Shown here: in pieces, positions 14,642-16,899 of the stretch
Layout: each line of letters opens with the position of its first letter
Position numbering within the stretch: the stretch's first letter is position 1
Origin: CAYTRP01 sp964625145
Lineage (GTDB): Bacteria; Sumerlaeota; Sumerlaeia; SLMS01; JAHLLQ01
Direction of reading: 5' to 3'
DNA length: 16,899 bases
Assembly (NCBI GenBank): GCA_964625145.1
Contig: CAZVAQ010000074.1
Span: 1-16,899 of the forward strand
The notes under the pieces: model-generated
Databases searched by the model: none
Told to the model about the DNA's origin: nothing
The model's input: only the letters and a program-made list of their open reading frames with translations
Program-made: the position numbers and the translations under genes

Positions 14642-16174
14642 CTATCTCTCATTCGGTTCTGGTTCGTTGATGCGCTCGCTGGGGTCGGCGTGCTCCTCGG
14701 CGCTTTCCTCGCGTGGCCAACCTCCTGGTGGATTTGTGGGGAGGGACGTTGCGGCAACATCTGATTCGCCGGTGGGGCGATTGCCCCATGGAACCGGCGG
14801 CAGATGCAGGCGCGCGCGGACTTCGTTGACCGTCAGCACGCCGTAGCGCAGATGGTATTGGAACAGGTTCGCGTCGTCGTACTGCAGCGTCTCCTCGATG
14901 GCGCGCGGCGCGGTGCGGCCATAGCGCGCATAGAAGTGCGACAGCGGCAGCGGCACGCCCAGGCGCACGAGCTCGCGGTCGACGCGGATCTGTTCCTCCA
15001 GGTCCGCCGGCGGCGTGGAATCGATGAGCCATCGCGGCGCGGGCGAAGACTCACCTTCGTTCAGGTCTACAATCCAGCGGACGAGTTGTCCCGTGATGAC
15101 ATCGGAAAGCAGGCGCGCGTCGGCTTCGACATAGTCCTGGCGCACGGTGTCGTGCACGCTGCCCAGCGCGAGGCTGCCGCTGCGACGGCCTTCATTGGTG
15201 GAAAGCGTCGCGCCGAGAACGATGCGGCTGATCTCGTCGTTGCACCAATCGGCCAGGTCGCGAAACGAGCGGCCATCGCTGGCGCGCGCGGTGCCTTCGA
15301 GCAGGTTGAGACGAATCGTCTCCGGAACGACGATGCCGGCCTCGGTCTGGAGCGACTCGAGCACCTCCAGCAAATGACGGCGATCGTCCTCCGTTGTGCC
15401 GGGCGCGTAGGTGGCCACGGCGGTGGGCGCGCCATAGCGTTCGTTGTGGATGGCCCATTGGCGCAACGCGGCGCGCTTGAAGTTCGAATAGTAGTAGGCG
15501 CGCTGGCACAATCCGCGGCCGTAGGGATTGCGCGCGTCGCGGCCGAAGGCGAGGACGAGAAACTTGCGCACGGGCGCGGCAACGGCGCGTTCGGCCGGGA
15601 CGACGCCGCGGCCGGCCGCCAACGTCAGCGGTTCCTGCACCGGATCGCTGACGTCGTTGCCGCGAAAGGGCGGCACCAACAGGTGCAATCGCCCGCGCGC
15701 ATCGAAGAGGAAGAGCTCCTGCGGATGCGCGATCCAATCCACCGGCACCAGGCGGCCGCGTGCATCGTAACCCCACAGCAACTCGACGACGGCAAAGCCG
15801 CGGGCGATGCCTTCGGCCAGCGTGCGCAGCAGTGCCTCCATGCGCGGAATGCGCGCGAGGGCGTCCTCGACAAGCGATGCCGTGCGGCGCGCGCGATCGG
15901 TGTCGGCGTGTGGCTGGACAGTGCGCGGCAAACCCAGCAGGCCATTGATGCGTGTGGACAGCACGGAAAACAGATGGCCGTCCTTCTCCTCCATCTCGGC
16001 GAACAATTCGTACACCGACCGTTGATGACGCCCGCCGGAGGCTTCCATTTGGAGGAGGGAGAGAATGGAGCGCCCATCATCGCGGCACAGATCGGCCCAC
16101 CACGATTGATGGGGATTCAGGAGGGGCGCCGTTAGGACATGCGGCGCGGTGGGGGAGGGAATTGAAGCGGGCAT
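14642..16174 (-). CDS. Phage portal protein, DUF935 / Mu gp29 family
   Basis: 510 aa, the normal size. The portal forms the dodecameric ring at one capsid vertex through which DNA enters and leaves. Family-typical parts are the N-terminal DGRSILSLLQMEASGGRHQR and MEEKDGHLFSVLSTR region, GFAVVELLWG at about 136-145, RNPYGRGLCQRAYYYSNFKR, a helix with WAIHNERYGAP, and GATLSTNEGRRSGSLALG. The C-terminal tail is acidic and repeat-free. It is the first gene of the head module; normally a terminase large subunit (gp28) precedes it, but here the upstream neighbour is a divergent membrane-protein gene. The start at 16174 has only a distant GGAGG (about 14 nt upstream). The frame shows no damage. Confidence 0.92.
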   Translation of the reverse strand: MPASIPSPTAPHVLTAPLLNPHQSWWADLCRDDGRSILSLLQMEASGGRHQRSVYELFAEMEEKDGHLFSVLSTRINGLLGLPRTVQPHADTDRARRTASLVEDALARIPRMEALLRTLAEGIARGFAVVELLWGYDARGRLVPVDWIAHPQELFLFDARGRLHLLVPPFRGNDVSDPVQEPLTLAAGRGVVPAERAVAAPVRKFLVLAFGRDARNPYGRGLCQRAYYYSNFKRAALRQWAIHNERYGAPTAVATYAPGTTEDDRRHLLEVLESLQTEAGIVVPETIRLNLLEGTARASDGRSFRDLADWCNDEISRIVLGATLSTNEGRRSGSLALGSVHDTVRQDYVEADARLLSDVITGQLVRWIVDLNEGESSPAPRWLIDSTPPADLEEQIRVDRELVRLGVPLPLSHFYARYGRTAPRAIEETLQYDDANLFQYHLRYGVLTVNEVRARLHLPPVPWGNRPTGESDVAATSLPTNPPGGWPREESAEEHADPSERINEPEPNER

Positions 16175-16419
16175 GGGGCGGGTGGAAGCCTCCGGCGAGG
16201 GTCGGTGAGCGACGCGGCGAGCCGCGCAGCGCCATCACGGCCGACACCGCACACCATTCCCGGTTGCGATGGGGGACGCCGGGACGGAAAGTTCACCAGT
16301 GGAACAAATGGAACGAATGGACGGGGAGGGGTGGAATCTTGCCGGATTCGGCTGGGGTTTGGAATAATCAATCACGATGAGCCATAGGGAGTATAGTCAC
16401 CTTGACTGGAGAAACTTTA
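16175..16419. promoter_or_regulatory. Divergent region between portal gene and partial membrane-protein gene
   Basis: 245 bp that must hold the promoter of the head module (leftward) and of the right-hand gene. A TATAGT hexamer at 16392-16397, 22 bp before the rightward ATG, is a possible -10 box, but no matching -35 was found. A 9-nt periodic tract lies at 16299-16325. No attachment-site-like repeat was found. Confidence 0.4.
16299..16325. repeat. 9-nt periodic repeat, right side of the head module
   Basis: Three units in exact 9-nt period: GTGGAACAA, ATGGAACGA, ATGGACGGG. They resemble the GTGGACNNN units at 10296-10331 on the far side of the head module. Confidence 0.6.
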
Positions 16420-16899
16420 ATGAGCGAGACGAGCGCCACTTCAACTCTCACCGCCGGACAGCAGCGCGAGTCGCTGTTGGTCCGCGTCGCTTTGTCGATT
16501 GGCTGGTTGCTCTTCATGGCGGTGGTCGTCGCGGAGCTGAAGAGCGCCTACGAGGGGCGGTTGGTATTCGCGTCGATCATCATGCTGGGTCCTTTGTTCC
16601 TCGTGGCGGCGGCACAGGGGTTTGTTCTGCGCGGTTGGCCGCGGCGCATTGCGTCGTGGGGCCTGGGGCTGGTCTTCATGGTGCTGGGCTTTGCCGCGTT
16701 GGCGTTGTTCATGATCGCCCATCCCCGGTACTATCCCATCTTCAGTTGGTGGGTTCTGGTCACGGCCTTGTGGGGATTGGGAACCGTGTGGTGGCGATGG
16801 GGAATGGGCGCGGGGATCGTGGCGTGGTGCCTCTTTCCCTTGGTGATGATCGGGATGTTGGCGACGCGCGATGACGTGTGGCGTGGACGGATCGAGCGC
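16420..16899 (+). CDS. Integral membrane protein of unknown function (3' end outside window)
   Basis: 160 codons from ATG 16420 to the window edge with no stop, so the gene is cut off. GGAG lies 8 nt before the ATG. After a polar N-terminus (MSETSATSTLTAGQQRES) there are about five hydrophobic segments, near residues 20-40, 48-70, 78-100, 106-125 and 128-148, with positive residues in the short loops (RGWPRR, ATRDD). It is not recognised as a known family. It reads away from the phage portal gene and is probably a host gene. A different frame from 16377 to 16874 is a shadow. Confidence 0.8.
   Translation, partial: MSETSATSTLTAGQQRESLLVRVALSIGWLLFMAVVVAELKSAYEGRLVFASIIMLGPLFLVAAAQGFVLRGWPRRIASWGLGLVFMVLGFAALALFMIAHPRYYPIFSWWVLVTALWGLGTVWWRWGMGAGIVAWCLFPLVMIGMLATRDDVWRGRIER

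Larger units (their letters stand above)
10362..16174 (-). mobile_element. Isolated Mu-like phage head module (six genes)
   Basis: Six leftward genes in Mu-like late order: portal, protease, cement, major capsid, gp36-like, unknown. All frames are intact. No terminase, MuF/gp30, tail, lysis, regulator or integrase gene is within reach: a terminated TPR gene lies to the left and a divergent membrane-protein gene to the right. Base composition looks like the neighbours. Gaps of 63-148 bp between five of the genes hold short degenerate repeats of the kind seen elsewhere in the window, which suggests long residence. It could be a prophage remnant, part of a split gene transfer agent, or a domesticated capsid. 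Confidence 0.75.

Noticed and set aside
14804..16135. 443-aa open frame on the plus strand opposite the portal gene
   Set aside because: The minus strand encodes a clear DUF935 portal; this frame has no recognisable features.
16377..16874. 165-aa frame on the plus strand at the right end
   Set aside because: The frame starting at 16420 has a ribosome-binding site and clean membrane segments; this one is an out-of-frame shadow.

Overview
The window is GC-rich and densely coded, from a Gram-negative-type bacterium: it has exported proteins with Sec signal peptides, MreB, and PPC-like/dockerin surface-protein architecture. The dockerin protein and the many short degenerate repeats between genes fit an uncultivated lineage such as Sumerlaeota, Hydrogenedentota or the PVC group. 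That is an impression only; nothing here fixes the phylum.

Left part (1-5941). mreB reads rightward and a secreted PPC-like/dockerin protein reads leftward towards it. The space between their stop codons is filled by one compact unit of about 757 bp: a PD-(D/E)XK nuclease-fold gene of the GxxExxY family between two copies of a 150-165 bp element. Each element copy has about 31-bp imperfect terminal inverted repeats. A large multi-pass membrane protein, GT-C-like in layout, is divergent from the dockerin gene.

Middle (5942-10278). A leftward two-gene operon holds the purine nucleoside phosphorylase/YfiH-type protein PgeF and, 7 nt after it, an actin-fold PilM-like protein. Divergent from it is a secreted TPR protein that ends in a clear hairpin terminator.

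Right part (10296-16419). Six leftward genes follow the order of a Mu-like phage head module: portal (DUF935/gp29), prohead protease (gpI-like), capsid cement/decoration protein, major capsid protein, gp36-like DUF1320 protein, and an unknown last protein. No terminase, MuF/gp30 protein, tail, lysis or integrase gene is visible. Host-like genes sit immediately outside on both sides, and the gaps between the phage genes hold the same kind of short degenerate repeats as the rest of the window. The module is therefore an old remnant, a satellite-like element or a domesticated capsid system. A partial rightward membrane-protein gene (16420 onward) runs off the end.

The two most interesting items are the twin-repeat/GxxExxY unit and the isolated, apparently intact head module. 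No tRNA, rRNA, CRISPR array or IS transposase was seen.
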